Source: Edaphocola flava
GTDB lineage: Bacteria > Bacteroidota > Bacteroidia > Chitinophagales > Chitinophagaceae
NCBI RefSeq assembly: GCF_004118155.1
Contig: NZ_SAIQ01000004.1
Coordinates: forward strand, 124,001-188,000
Direction: 5' to 3'
DNA: 64,000 bases
Both the position numbers and the translations under genes were made by a program. Numbering within the stretch: the stretch's first letter is position 1; every line of letters starts with the position of its first letter. The notes under the pieces were generated by a model. It was not told the DNA's origin and did not search any database. It saw nothing but the letters and a program-made list of their open reading frames with translations. Positions 9,166 through 18,687 of the stretch are shown one piece after another.

Positions 9166-11571
9166 TTATTTCTTAACCAGTGCCAGGTCCAGTACTTCTT
9201 TCATCTGGGTGACATAGTGGAATTTCAGTCCTTTGATAAAGGCTGGTGTGATTTCCTCTACATCGCTTCTGTTCTGTGCACAGAGAATAATCTCTTTGGC
9301 ACCGGAGCGTTTGGCTGCCAGTATTTTTTCCTTAATGCCTCCTACCGGTAATACCTGTCCTCTGAGGGTAATCTCACCGGTCATGGCCAGGCGATTACGC
9401 ACTTTGCGACCGGTAAATGCCGATGCCAGTGAAGTCAGCATGGTAATACCTGCACTAGGTCCGTCTTTGGGCTGTGCCCCTTCCGGAACGTGGATGTGTA
9501 TATTGGTTTCGTCGAAACGGCCGATAGGAATATTATAAGTATCGCAATGCGCTTTCAGATAAGACAGGGCAGTTGTGGCACTTTCTTTCATTACATTACC
9601 CAGGTTACCCGTCAGGGTAAGTATACCTTTGCCTTTGCTCAATATGGTTTCGATAAAAAGGATATCGCCGCCCACGTAGGTCCAGGCCAGGCCCATCACA
9701 ATGCCCGGTATATTTACACTGGCATATTCATCATTCATATACACCGGTCTGCCCAGGGCTGTGCGCACCACTTCTGCTTTTACAGTAGGAGAGATGGCTT
9801 TTTCCATGGCTACATCCATAGCCAGGTGTCTCATTACCCCGGCTACTTTACGATCCAGTTCACGAACACCCGACTCGCGGGTATAACTCTCGATCAGTTG
9901 CTGCAGTACGGTATTGCTGAAGTTCAGTTTATAATCTGCCAGGCCATGAGCCTCTTTTTGTTTCGGGATCAGGTGCTTTTTGGCAATCTCGATCTTCTCC
10001 TCAATAGCATAACCACTCAGGTTAATGATCTCCAGGCGATCTCTCAGGGCATGCGGTATCGCACTCAGATTATTGGCTGTAGCGATGAACAGCACCTTTG
10101 ACAGATCATATTCTGTCTCCAGATAGTTGTCATAGAAAGAGTGGTTCTGTTCCGGATCCAGGATCTCCAGCATAGCAGAGCTCGGGTCTCCTTTAAAATC
10201 TTTGCCCAGCTTATCTATCTCATCCAGGATAAATACCGGGTTAGATGATTTGGCTTTTTTCAAAGACTGAATAATACGGCCCGGCATTGCACCGATATAG
10301 GTTTTGCGGTGGCCGCGCAGTTCGCTCTCATCGCTTACCCCGCCCAGGCTCAGGCGCACAAATGTGCGGTTGATGGCTTTGGCAATAGAGTGTGCCAGCG
10401 ATGTTTTACCGATACCCGGAGGTCCTACAAAACACAGGATAGGTGATTTCATATCACCTTTCAGCTTCAGTACCGCCAGGTATTCCAGTATGCGCTCTTT
10501 GATCTTTTCCATACCGAAATGATCGGCATCCATTACTTTCATCACCTTTTTAAGGTCATACTTATCTGTAGTATATTCGTTCCAGGGCAGGTCCAGCATC
10601 AGTTCTGCGTGATTATACACTATAGAATAGTCTGGCGTGCTCGGATGCATACGCTCCAGCTTCTCAATATCTTTATAGAACACCTCTTCTGTTTTGGTAT
10701 TCCACTTTTTAGCTTCTCCTTTTTTGCGTAAGTCGCTAATTTCCTTTTCATTACCCTCATTCAGCTCATCTTTGATCGACTTCAGCTGCTGCTGCAGGAA
10801 ATATTCTCTCTGCTGCTTGTCCATTTCACCACGGGCCTTATTGGTGATCTCATTTTTCAGTTCTGCCATTTGCAGATCTGCCTGTAACAAAGTCAGCAAC
10901 TGGCTGGTGCGCTCACGGATGTCGCTCATTTCCAGCAATTGCTGTTTCTCCGACAGTTTAGCATCCAGGTTAGTGGCAATAAAGTGAATCAGGAAAGAAT
11001 GGCTTTCAATATTCTTCAGCATCATACCCGTTTCCAGCTGGATGTTCGGGGAGAGTTGAATAATACGTTCTGCAATATCCTTCATTGAAGAGATCATGGC
11101 ATCATACTCCTTATCGGCTTTGGGGAATTTATCGTCGAGATATTTCACCTCAGCTTTCAGGTAAGGACTGCTTTGGGTATATTTTTTTACTTCGAAGCGC
11201 ATACGGCCCATGATGAACAGGGTAGTGTTACCATCCGGCAGTTTGATGTGCTTGATGATCTTGGCTACCGTGCCTACCGAATATATCTCATCGGTATCCG
11301 GGTGTTCATTATTGGCATCTTTCTGTGCCAGTACACCAATCAGGCCATCACCTTTCTGTACGGCTTCTATAGCCTGCAGCGATTTGTCGCGGGCTACCGT
11401 GATCGGTAATACTACATTCGGAAACAATACGGTATTGCGTAAAGCTATTATGGGCAGTTCTTTAGGTAATTTCTTTTTATCTTCTTCCTGTATTTCGGTC
11501 TCACCCAACGGCACGATCGGCAGAAACTCCAGATCGTTTGTGTTGTTATTTATTAAATCCTTAAGGTTCAT
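9166..11571 (-). CDS. lon: ATP-dependent protease La (Lon)
   Basis: Lon is a cytoplasmic homo-oligomeric protease that degrades misfolded and regulatory proteins. The 801 residues show the usual order: N-terminal substrate-binding domain (LPIIALRNTVLFPNVVLPI), coiled-coil (REYFLQQQLKSIKDEL), AAA+ module with Walker A GPPGIGKTS (about 380) and FILDEIDKLGKDF, then the protease domain with the catalytic serine in KDGPSAGITM and the lysine in GGIKEKILAAKRSG. I chose the ATG at 11571 (MNLKDLINNN); 23 extra codons upstream are open but unlike Lon. A short inverted repeat, TATCGT-T-ACGATA at 11589-11601, lies just upstream and could be an operator. Confidence 0.96.
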   Translation of the reverse strand: MNLKDLINNNTNDLEFLPIVPLGETEIQEEDKKKLPKELPIIALRNTVLFPNVVLPITVARDKSLQAIEAVQKGDGLIGVLAQKDANNEHPDTDEIYSVGTVAKIIKHIKLPDGNTTLFIMGRMRFEVKKYTQSSPYLKAEVKYLDDKFPKADKEYDAMISSMKDIAERIIQLSPNIQLETGMMLKNIESHSFLIHFIATNLDAKLSEKQQLLEMSDIRERTSQLLTLLQADLQMAELKNEITNKARGEMDKQQREYFLQQQLKSIKDELNEGNEKEISDLRKKGEAKKWNTKTEEVFYKDIEKLERMHPSTPDYSIVYNHAELMLDLPWNEYTTDKYDLKKVMKVMDADHFGMEKIKERILEYLAVLKLKGDMKSPILCFVGPPGIGKTSLAHSIAKAINRTFVRLSLGGVSDESELRGHRKTYIGAMPGRIIQSLKKAKSSNPVFILDEIDKLGKDFKGDPSSAMLEILDPEQNHSFYDNYLETEYDLSKVLFIATANNLSAIPHALRDRLEIINLSGYAIEEKIEIAKKHLIPKQKEAHGLADYKLNFSNTVLQQLIESYTRESGVRELDRKVAGVMRHLAMDVAMEKAISPTVKAEVVRTALGRPVYMNDEYASVNIPGIVMGLAWTYVGGDILFIETILSKGKGILTLTGNLGNVMKESATTALSYLKAHCDTYNIPIGRFDETNIHIHVPEGAQPKDGPSAGITMLTSLASAFTGRKVRNRLAMTGEITLRGQVLPVGGIKEKILAAKRSGAKEIILCAQNRSDVEEITPAFIKGLKFHYVTQMKEVLDLALVKK

Positions 11572-11722
11572 CAAATTTGATTTTCGTGTATCGTTACGAT
11601 ATGTGACAAGTTGGCAATGTTGCAGACAAAAAAGGTGCAATACTACCTGACACTATATAAGGTTCAATTAATATGCCAGAAATAATATGCTGAAATAATT
11701 TCAGTATTTTGCCAGGCAGACC

Positions 11723-11730
11723 TATATTTG
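11723..11730 (+). promoter_or_regulatory. -7 box TATATTTG of the beta-barrel gene
   Basis: Exact match to the Bacteroidota -7 consensus TAnnTTTG. Transcription would begin close to 11737, which argues for translation from the ATG at 11749. Confidence 0.6.
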
Positions 11731-11748
11731 TGAAAAATGACAAACTAT

Positions 11749-12459
11749 ATGAAAAAACTTATTACCTCTTCATTAGCAATGCTTTGCATATATGGAGCCC
11801 AGGCTCAGGAAAATCCTGGCGGGCATATGACTAAATCTGCCCCTAAAACAAAAGTAGGTTCTGTTTACTTTTCTACCCAGATGGATGGCTATATCCTGTC
11901 TACAGCTATGTATAATGGTACAAAAGTGGCTAACAGCAATATCGGTACACCGCGTTTTACCGCGTTCCTGCACATTGGTACAACTGCACATTATAACTTC
12001 AACAGCCATGTAGGTCTGTTCAGTGGTCTGGGTATCAAGAATATAGGTTTCATTGAGAAATTCGATAATTCTGACTCTACCGTAAAACGCCGCGTGTACA
12101 CGATCGGTTTACCACTGGGTCTGAAAGTAGGTAATATGTTTGGTACCTATGGTATGATTGGTGGTGGTGTAGACTTCCCGTTCAATTTCAGAGAGAAAGG
12201 TTTTGTGAAAAGAGGTAAAAAGGAAAAATTCAATGAATGGTTTGGCCAGCAGACACCTGCTGTAATGCCTTACGTATTTGTTGGTGCGCACTTTAAGCCG
12301 GGCCTGAATGTGAAACTGCAATACTATCCGACCAACTTCCTGAATCCGGATTATGTAAAGACTGTAAATAATGTATCTACAAAACCTTATGCCGGTTATA
12401 ATGTAAACCTGGCGATGGTTACCCTGGGTATCGATATTCCTTACCGTCCTAAAAGCTAA
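11749..12459 (+). CDS. Outer-membrane beta-barrel protein, unknown function
   Basis: A 236-residue exported protein with a typical signal peptide (KKLITSSLAMLCIYGAQA). After a polar linker come alternating strands ending in VTLGIDIPYRPKS, as in small 8-12-strand outer-membrane barrels (porin family, PF13568-like). I prefer the ATG at 11749 over the one four codons upstream because the -7 box leaves almost no leader for the latter. It stands alone between divergent lon and def, with two hairpins after it. Function is unknown. Confidence 0.75.
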   Translation: MKKLITSSLAMLCIYGAQAQENPGGHMTKSAPKTKVGSVYFSTQMDGYILSTAMYNGTKVANSNIGTPRFTAFLHIGTTAHYNFNSHVGLFSGLGIKNIGFIEKFDNSDSTVKRRVYTIGLPLGLKVGNMFGTYGMIGGGVDFPFNFREKGFVKRGKKEKFNEWFGQQTPAVMPYVFVGAHFKPGLNVKLQYYPTNFLNPDYVKTVNNVSTKPYAGYNVNLAMVTLGIDIPYRPKS

Positions 12460-12465
12460 TTATAC

Positions 12466-12534
12466 AGGCATATTTTCAGGATATGCCTCAGGTGATTTGT
12501 ATGACATAACCATGCCATACAAATCACTTTTTTT
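12466..12534 (+). terminator. Double hairpin terminator
   Basis: A first hairpin with 8-bp arms (12466-12473 and 12481-12488) is followed by a stronger one with 12-bp arms (12492-12503 and 12516-12527) and seven T residues. Confidence 0.85.
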
Positions 12535-12536
12535 AT

Positions 12537-12544
12537 TATCTTTG
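12537..12544 (+). promoter_or_regulatory. -7 box TATCTTTG of def
   Basis: Exact TAnnTTTG match 27 bases before the def start. It lies directly after the previous gene's terminator, so def begins its own unit. Confidence 0.6.
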
Positions 12545-12571
12545 CCCACTTATTATTAGAGCAATTTTTAG

Positions 12572-13150
12572 ATGATTTTACCAATAGTAGCATACGGACA
12601 TCCGGTACTGAGAAAAATTAGTGCAGATATAAATGCGGATTACCCTGAACTGAAAAAACTGATTGCAGATATGTGGGAAACTATGTATCATAGCAATGGA
12701 GTAGGCATTGCCGCTCCGCAAATCAATAAAGCTATACGTTTATTCGTAGTAGATACTGACCAGATCGTAGAAGGATTTGATGATGAGGATAAAAAAGAAT
12801 ATCCTAATGAAAAGTCGATCAAAAGTGTATTTATCAATGCACATGTAGTACGAATGGAGGGTGATGAATGGGCTTATAATGAAGGCTGCCTGAGCATTCC
12901 TAAAGTGCGTGAAGATGTAATGCGTCCCTCATCTATTACCCTGGCTTACCTGGATGAAAATTTTGAACCGCAGGAAAAAACATTCGATGGTATTACTGCC
13001 CGTGTAATCATGCATGAGTATGATCATATCGATGGTAAATTATTTATCGATTATCTTGCGCCCATCAAAAAGAGATTGATCAAGAAGAAGTTAGATGATA
13101 TATCTAAAGGTAAGGTAAACATGGGCTACAGAATGATCTATCCTAAATAA
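12572..13150 (+). CDS. def: Peptide deformylase
   Basis: Removes the N-terminal formyl group from newly made proteins. All three family motifs are present in the 192 residues: GVGIAAPQ (about 45-52), EGCLSIP (about 108-114, the cysteine binds metal) and MHEYDHIDG (about 150-158, HExxH metal-binding site). The ribosome-facing C-terminal helix (PIKKRLIKKKLDDI) is also seen. It starts a probable operon with the membrane gene 21 bases downstream and the binding-protein gene overlapping that. Confidence 0.97.
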   Translation: MILPIVAYGHPVLRKISADINADYPELKKLIADMWETMYHSNGVGIAAPQINKAIRLFVVDTDQIVEGFDDEDKKEYPNEKSIKSVFINAHVVRMEGDEWAYNEGCLSIPKVREDVMRPSSITLAYLDENFEPQEKTFDGITARVIMHEYDHIDGKLFIDYLAPIKKRLIKKKLDDISKGKVNMGYRMIYPK

Positions 13151-13171
13151 CCGTATACCTGACACAAGATT

Positions 13172-13561
13172 ATGAAACAATTCATAAATAGATTTTTCAG
13201 CAGGCCACCAGTAATTTTTCCTTTGGTGGCTTGTTTTTTGCTCTTCATGGCAGTGAATGAGGTGCAGCTGTTCCTGACGAATGGTGATACCGATTTCATA
13301 TATAAGATAAGGCCTGCCATCATGATCCTGATGACCATATTCTGGATCGGCGCTACCTTATTCCAGAAGTGGGGTGCACTGGGCTTCCTGCTGCTGACGG
13401 CATTGACTGTATCGGTCTTTTACTTTGCCACCGGTATGGAATATAAGCGTCTGCTGGATATCTTAATGTTATATATCCCATATGAAGGCAAGGTATTGCC
13501 GGTGCCGGTAAATATCCTGTTCTCTTTTGCCATCCTGTACTATTACCGCAGAATGGAATGA
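13172..13561 (+). CDS. Four-helix membrane protein, unknown function
   Basis: 129 residues with a short basic N-terminus (KQFINRFFSRPP) and four hydrophobic segments, the last being VPVNILFSFAILYYY, ending in RRME. I do not recognise a family. It lies 21 bases after def, and its stop overlaps the next gene's ATG (ATGA, 13558-13561), so it is probably translated together with the binding-protein gene. Confidence 0.7.
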   Translation: MKQFINRFFSRPPVIFPLVACFLLFMAVNEVQLFLTNGDTDFIYKIRPAIMILMTIFWIGATLFQKWGALGFLLLTALTVSVFYFATGMEYKRLLDILMLYIPYEGKVLPVPVNILFSFAILYYYRRME

Positions 13562-14340
13562 GTTATCCCGTACAAGATATGATGGGGCAAGAGCTGCGAC
13601 TGGAAGGTATTCCCAGGCGTATTGTATCTCTGGTTCCTTCACAGACAGAACTGTTATATGATCTTGGCCTGGAGGAGGAAGTGGTAGGAATCACCAAATT
13701 CTGTATCCACCCCGAAGCCTGGTTTCGTGCCAAAGCGAGGGTTGGCGGTACCAAGACGGTACATTTCGACAGGGTGCAGGCACTGCAACCCGATCTCATT
13801 ATTGCCAACAAGGAAGAGAATGTGCAGGATCAGGTAGAAGCTCTGCGCGCCATTGCCCCGGTATGGGTAAGCGATATCCGCAGCCCGGAAGATAATCTGG
13901 AGATGATACGCCAGATCGGCCTTTTAACCGGAACCAGTCCAAAAGCGGAGGCGATCATACAGCAGTTGCAGTCCGACTTTGCGTCTTTGCCTTTAGCTAA
14001 TTGCCTGGGCAGGAAAGTGGCTTACCTGATCTGGTATAATCCTGTTATGGCCGCCGGGAACGATACTTTTATTCATGAGGTATTATCCCGCATTGGTTTT
14101 GAAAATGTACTTAAAGATGCACCGCGTTATCCAGAGCTGGACATGGAGACATTACAGCAGCTGCAGCCGGAATTGTTATTACTGAGTTCAGAGCCTTTTC
14201 CATTTGCCGAAAAACATATTAAAATATTTCAGGAACACCTGCCGGAAACAACCATCATGCTGGTAGACGGAGAGCTGTTCAGCTGGTATGGCAGTCGTAT
14301 GCTCCATGCTGTGACATATTTTTACGAGTTATTTATTTAA
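13558..14340 (+). CDS. Helical-backbone metal receptor (BtuF-like), no signal peptide
   Basis: 260 residues of the class III periplasmic binding-protein fold (PF01497; BtuF/FhuD-like). Seen: PRRIVSLVPSQTELLYDLG at residues 19-37, VGGTKTVHFDRV with ALQPDLIIANKEEN after it, and a C-terminal lobe with PELDMETLQQLQPELLLLSS. Family members bind cobalamin or iron-siderophore for ABC importers. This one begins directly with MSYPVQDMMG and has no export signal, so it appears cytoplasmic. No permease or ATPase lies nearby. A role as a cytoplasmic cobalamin- or metal-chelate-binding protein is inference. Confidence 0.85.
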   Translation: MSYPVQDMMGQELRLEGIPRRIVSLVPSQTELLYDLGLEEEVVGITKFCIHPEAWFRAKARVGGTKTVHFDRVQALQPDLIIANKEENVQDQVEALRAIAPVWVSDIRSPEDNLEMIRQIGLLTGTSPKAEAIIQQLQSDFASLPLANCLGRKVAYLIWYNPVMAAGNDTFIHEVLSRIGFENVLKDAPRYPELDMETLQQLQPELLLLSSEPFPFAEKHIKIFQEHLPETTIMLVDGELFSWYGSRMLHAVTYFYELFI

Positions 14341-14500
14341 CTTGGCGAAAAAATATTTTTATTTGCGACTTTTTGGCACCTGCCTTATTGTAGCACAGAA
14401 TTTGAGATTGTAAAATTATACTTTAACTTCGCAACACCTTATTTTAACCGCAGGGGTGTTTCGCAACATAAATGCGGCAACCATAACAAACACAGCAAAG

Positions 14501-17500
14501 ATGTTAGGATTTTTATCAAAGCTACTTGGTGGCAGTAAGTCTGAGAAAGATATTAAGAAACTTCAGCCAATCGTTAAACAAATTAATGAGCACTTCGAAA
14601 GTTACCGTTCATTATCTAACGATGAGCTTAGACATAAAACACAGGAATTCCGTGCAAGAATCAGTGAATATTTAACGGATATAGATGCACAGATTGCTGC
14701 CCGCAAAACAGATGCTGAAGCGATTGAAGACCTGCATACACGCGAAGCGGTACTGAACGAAGTTGATAAGCTGGGTAAAACAAGAAACGAGAAGTTAGAG
14801 GAAGTTCTGGAGCAGATTCTGCCGGAAGCGTTTGCTGTAATGAAAGAGACTGCACGTCGCTTTGCTGAAGGTCAGCCGCTGGTATCTACTGCAACTGAAC
14901 TGGATAAAGAAATGGTTGCTCAGGGACGTACAAATTTACGTCTGGAAGGCGACCAATCAATATATAATACAAGCTGGCAGGCTGCCGGTGTAGATGTAAC
15001 CTGGAACATGGTACACTATGATGTGCAGCTGATTGGTGGTACGGTACTGCATCAGGGTAAGATCTCTGAGATGGCTACCGGTGAGGGTAAAACCCTGGTA
15101 TCCACACTGCCTACTTACCTGAATGCACTTGCCGGCCTTGGTGTGCACCTGGTTACGGTAAATGATTACCTGGCCCGTCGTGACTCTGAGTGGAACGGCC
15201 CTGTGTTTGAATGGTTAGGATTAAGAGTAGATTGTATCGACAAGCATCAACCAAACTCTGCTGCACGTCGTAATGCTTATAACGCAGATATCACTTATGG
15301 TACCAATAACGAATTTGGTTTTGACTACCTGCGTGATAACATGGTACACCGTCCGGAAGAGATGGTGCAGCGTAAACACCACTTTGCCGTTGTGGATGAG
15401 GTGGATAGCGTACTGATCGATGATGCACGTACTCCATTGATCATTTCTGGTCCGGTACCTAAAGGTGATGATCAGCAATTCCAGTTCCTGAAACCAAGAA
15501 TTGAGAAAATTGTTGAAGTGCAGAGACGCGTGGTAAACCAGGCGCTGAACGAAGCGAAAAAACTGATTAAAGAAGGTAAAGTAGATAAAGATACCGGTGG
15601 TCTGCAATTATACCGTGCCTATAAAGGTATGCCTAAGAATGGTGCCATTATCAAATTCCTGAGTGAAGAAGGTAACCGCCAGATCATGCAGAAGGCGGAA
15701 AACCATTATATCGCTGAACAACAGCGCAATATGCCTAAGGTATATGAAGAGCTGTATTTCTATATAGATGAAAAACAAAATAGCGTAGACCTTACCGAAA
15801 AAGGTCTGGCAATGATTACCGGTGATGCAGAAGATACTAGCTTCTTTATCTTACCGGATATCAGTACTGGTCTGGCTGCAATTGAAAACAACAACGAGAG
15901 CGAAGAGGTTAAAGCACAACAGAAAGACCTGCTGTTACAGGACTACGCTGCAAAAGCAGACCGTATCCACTCTGTACAACAATTACTGAAAGCGTATACT
16001 TTATTTGAAAAAGATGTAGAGTATGTCGTGATCGATGATAAAGTGAAGATCGTAGATGAGCAGACCGGCCGTATTATGGAAGGTCGCCGTTACTCTGATG
16101 GTTTACACCAGGCGATCGAAGCAAAAGAGAATGTACATATCGAAGCCGCTACGCAAACCTTTGCGACGGTAACCTTACAGAACTACTTCCGTATGTACCA
16201 CAAATTAGGTGGTATGACCGGTACTGCCGAAACAGAAGCAGGCGAGTTCTGGGAGATCTACAAACTGGATGTGGTAAACATTCCTACCAACCGTTCTATC
16301 CAGCGTAAAGACCAGCAGGATCTGGTGTACAAAACGAAACGTGAAAAGTATAAAGCTGTAATCGACGAAGTAGAAGCACTGCGGGCTATCGGCCGCCCAA
16401 TCCTGGTAGGTACTACTTCTGTAGAGGTTTCTGAGTTGCTGAGCCGTATGATGCAGCAACGCAAAATTCCACATAATGTATTGAATGCCAAGCAACATGC
16501 TCGCGAAGCTCAAGTAGTAAGTGAGGCTGGTTTGCCAGGTGCTGTGACCATCGCTACCAACATGGCGGGTCGTGGTACGGATATTAAATTGGGCGAAGGA
16601 GTTAAAGAGGCCGGTGGTCTGGCCATTATCGGTACAGAACGCCATGAGAGCCGTCGTGTAGACCGCCAGTTACGTGGTCGTGCAGGTCGTCAGGGAGATC
16701 CGGGTAGTTCACAATTCTTTGTGTCACTGGAAGATGAACTGATGCGTTTATTTGGTTCTGAACGTATTGCTGCCCTGATGGACAGAATGGGCCATAAAGA
16801 GGGTGAGGTACTGCAACACAGCATGATCTCCAAATCTATCGAACGTGCACAGAAGAAAGTAGAAGAAAATAACTTTGGTATACGTAAGCGCTTGCTGGAA
16901 TACGATGATGTAATGAATGCACAGCGTAACCAGATCTATAAACGCCGTCATAATGCCCTGTTCGGCGACCGCGTAGCGATTGATATCGACAATGCAATGT
17001 ATGATGTAGCCAGCGACCTGATCGCTCAGTTCCAGGAAGGTATGAAATACGAAGCCTGGACGCTGGAAGTAATCAAACACCTTGCCTTCGAACCGCAACT
17101 GACTGCAGAGCAGGCAGGTAGTAATAATGCAGCTGAACTGTTATACGATGAGGCAAAAGCTTTCTATCAGCACAAATCCAACACTATGCGTGAGATCATG
17201 CTGCCACAGTTCATCAACATTAAAGAGCAAAGCCAGGGTCAGATCCAGTATGTGATGATCCCGTTCTCTGATGGTGTGAAAGGTATGCAGGTACAGGTAA
17301 GTCTGGATGAGGCAATTGAAAAAGAGATCAAACCGGTAGTGGAAAGCCTGGAGAAATCTATTACCCTTGCCCTGATCGACGAAGCATGGAAAGATCACCT
17401 GAGAGCAATGGACGATCTCAGAACATCTGTACAGATGGCCTCTTATGAGCAGAAAGATCCTTTACTGATCTATAAATTCGAAGCATTCGAACTGTTCAAG

Positions 17501-17821
17501 AAAATGCTGATGGAGACAAATAAAAGTATCATGTCTTTCTTATTCCGCGCCGGTGTACCGGTTCAGGAAGAACCACAACAGCATGTACAGCAGATCCCGC
17601 AGGAATATGCCGATTTTGAAGAGCTGTTTGATAACAGCAAGGAAATCGATCGCCGTGGTGAAGACTATGCTGCTGATGAAAATGATTATTATACCGAAGA
17701 TCATGTTGAACCTAAGCACCAACCGGTTTCGGTTGAGCCTAAGATCGGTCGCAATGATCTGTGCCCTTGTGGTAGCGGTAAAAAATACAAACAATGCCAC
17801 GGTGCACATGCTCCTGAGTAA
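14501..17821 (+). CDS. secA: Protein translocase ATPase SecA
   Basis: SecA drives preproteins through SecYEG. The 1106 residues (E. coli: 901) include Walker A MATGEGKTLVSTLP, the DEAD-like VVDEVDSVLIDDART, NMAGRGTDIKLG, and the arginine finger region QLRGRAGRQGDPGSSQF. The end carries the zinc-binding SEC-C motif CPCGSGKKYKQCH. Extra length lies mostly between the two nucleotide-binding folds (about 330-480), as in other Bacteroidota. I chose ATG 14501 (MLGFLSKLLGG); the open frame upstream begins at a non-ATG codon. A strong hairpin follows at 17840. Confidence 0.97.
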   Translation: MLGFLSKLLGGSKSEKDIKKLQPIVKQINEHFESYRSLSNDELRHKTQEFRARISEYLTDIDAQIAARKTDAEAIEDLHTREAVLNEVDKLGKTRNEKLEEVLEQILPEAFAVMKETARRFAEGQPLVSTATELDKEMVAQGRTNLRLEGDQSIYNTSWQAAGVDVTWNMVHYDVQLIGGTVLHQGKISEMATGEGKTLVSTLPTYLNALAGLGVHLVTVNDYLARRDSEWNGPVFEWLGLRVDCIDKHQPNSAARRNAYNADITYGTNNEFGFDYLRDNMVHRPEEMVQRKHHFAVVDEVDSVLIDDARTPLIISGPVPKGDDQQFQFLKPRIEKIVEVQRRVVNQALNEAKKLIKEGKVDKDTGGLQLYRAYKGMPKNGAIIKFLSEEGNRQIMQKAENHYIAEQQRNMPKVYEELYFYIDEKQNSVDLTEKGLAMITGDAEDTSFFILPDISTGLAAIENNNESEEVKAQQKDLLLQDYAAKADRIHSVQQLLKAYTLFEKDVEYVVIDDKVKIVDEQTGRIMEGRRYSDGLHQAIEAKENVHIEAATQTFATVTLQNYFRMYHKLGGMTGTAETEAGEFWEIYKLDVVNIPTNRSIQRKDQQDLVYKTKREKYKAVIDEVEALRAIGRPILVGTTSVEVSELLSRMMQQRKIPHNVLNAKQHAREAQVVSEAGLPGAVTIATNMAGRGTDIKLGEGVKEAGGLAIIGTERHESRRVDRQLRGRAGRQGDPGSSQFFVSLEDELMRLFGSERIAALMDRMGHKEGEVLQHSMISKSIERAQKKVEENNFGIRKRLLEYDDVMNAQRNQIYKRRHNALFGDRVAIDIDNAMYDVASDLIAQFQEGMKYEAWTLEVIKHLAFEPQLTAEQAGSNNAAELLYDEAKAFYQHKSNTMREIMLPQFINIKEQSQGQIQYVMIPFSDGVKGMQVQVSLDEAIEKEIKPVVESLEKSITLALIDEAWKDHLRAMDDLRTSVQMASYEQKDPLLIYKFEAFELFKKMLMETNKSIMSFLFRAGVPVQEEPQQHVQQIPQEYADFEELFDNSKEIDRRGEDYAADENDYYTEDHVEPKHQPVSVEPKIGRNDLCPCGSGKKYKQCHGAHAPE

Positions 17822-17839
17822 GTAGCACCCGGTTTTAAT

Positions 17840-17880
17840 AAAAGAGGCGGTAAGCATTATGCTTACCGCCTCTTTTTGCT
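17840..17880 (+). terminator. secA terminator
   Basis: 18-bp perfect arms with a one-base loop (17840-17857, 17859-17876), followed by T residues. Confidence 0.9.
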
Positions 17881-18091
17881 TTTAAACTAAACAAAAGTAT
17901 TGTGGTTAATAGGTGTATGTTATAAAAAGTAACTGATAGGAGAAATAAACAGTACAAAAGTTAGGAGCACAGAAAAGTGTAGCAATGAAACTGTTTGTAG
18001 GTTTGTATCTGTAATCAGGTTGCAACTCTTACCGGGAGTAATAAGTCCTCTGAAAGCCTGTATAAAGTGGAAGGGGCGAAAAAAAATCTAT

Positions 18092-18577
18092 ATGAAAATT
18101 ATAAAATTATTTTGTGCTTTAATGTTTTGTTTACTTGTAGGATCTTCTTGTGCACTTGCACAAAAAAAGATTGGTGCTATTGAAAATGGCCTGCCGGTAC
18201 TTAGAACAGATGAAAGCAGGATTAAAAATTTTCTGGTTACTTCTGGATATGCTGCTGTAGAATCTATCAATATAGCCACAGATAACAAAGTGTATGTATT
18301 GCAGATTATTGTTGTGTCCAAAGATGGAACGAGAGCATTATTAGCAAAAAAACTACTTAATGAAGGAGGCTCTTTGATTATTGATAATGAAAGTGTTGGC
18401 AACGACCTTATGTATAAACATACCTGTTCCGGCAACCCATGTAGCAATTGTGATTTTACCGGAACTTTTGATATAGGTTGTAAATGTGGTAAAGAAACAA
18501 ATGGCCGATGCAATCACACCGTTTCATCAGAACTTTCTTTCCCATATCCAGAGTTTTATACGGCAATAGCTAATTGA
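18092..18577 (+). CDS. Small cysteine-rich predicted lipoprotein
   Basis: 161 residues. The N-terminus MKIIKLFCALMFCLLVGSSC is a lipoprotein signal with Cys20 as acceptor; an SPase I site at ALAQ is the alternative. The C-terminal third holds six cysteines within about 32 residues (spacing C-x4-C-x2-C, then C-x-C and C-x6-C), typical of a metal-binding or disulfide-knotted tail. I do not recognise a family. Start at the ATG at 18092; earlier in-frame codons have no signal character. The gene and its neighbour are more AT-rich than secA or the receptor gene, so lateral acquisition is possible. Confidence 0.6.
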   Translation: MKIIKLFCALMFCLLVGSSCALAQKKIGAIENGLPVLRTDESRIKNFLVTSGYAAVESINIATDNKVYVLQIIVVSKDGTRALLAKKLLNEGGSLIIDNESVGNDLMYKHTCSGNPCSNCDFTGTFDIGCKCGKETNGRCNHTVSSELSFPYPEFYTAIAN

Positions 18578-18616
18578 TTAGGTTAAACGTTCGTTTAGGT
18601 TGTTTCCCATTGAGCA

Positions 18617-18655
18617 AAAGAGAAACTGCCTTGTTTATCAGGCAGTTTCTCTTTA
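18617..18655 (+). terminator. Hairpin terminator after the Cys-rich gene
   Basis: 15-bp perfect arms (18617-18631 and 18640-18654) with an 8-base loop, followed by a T/A-rich stretch. Confidence 0.85.
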
Positions 18656-18687
18656 AATATGTTTCTTTGTAATGCTAATTTAAACCG

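Noticed and set aside
11589-11601. Heat-shock-type operator before lon
   Set aside because: The inverted repeat is only 6 bp per arm and matches no known CIRCE element; kept as a remark under lon only.
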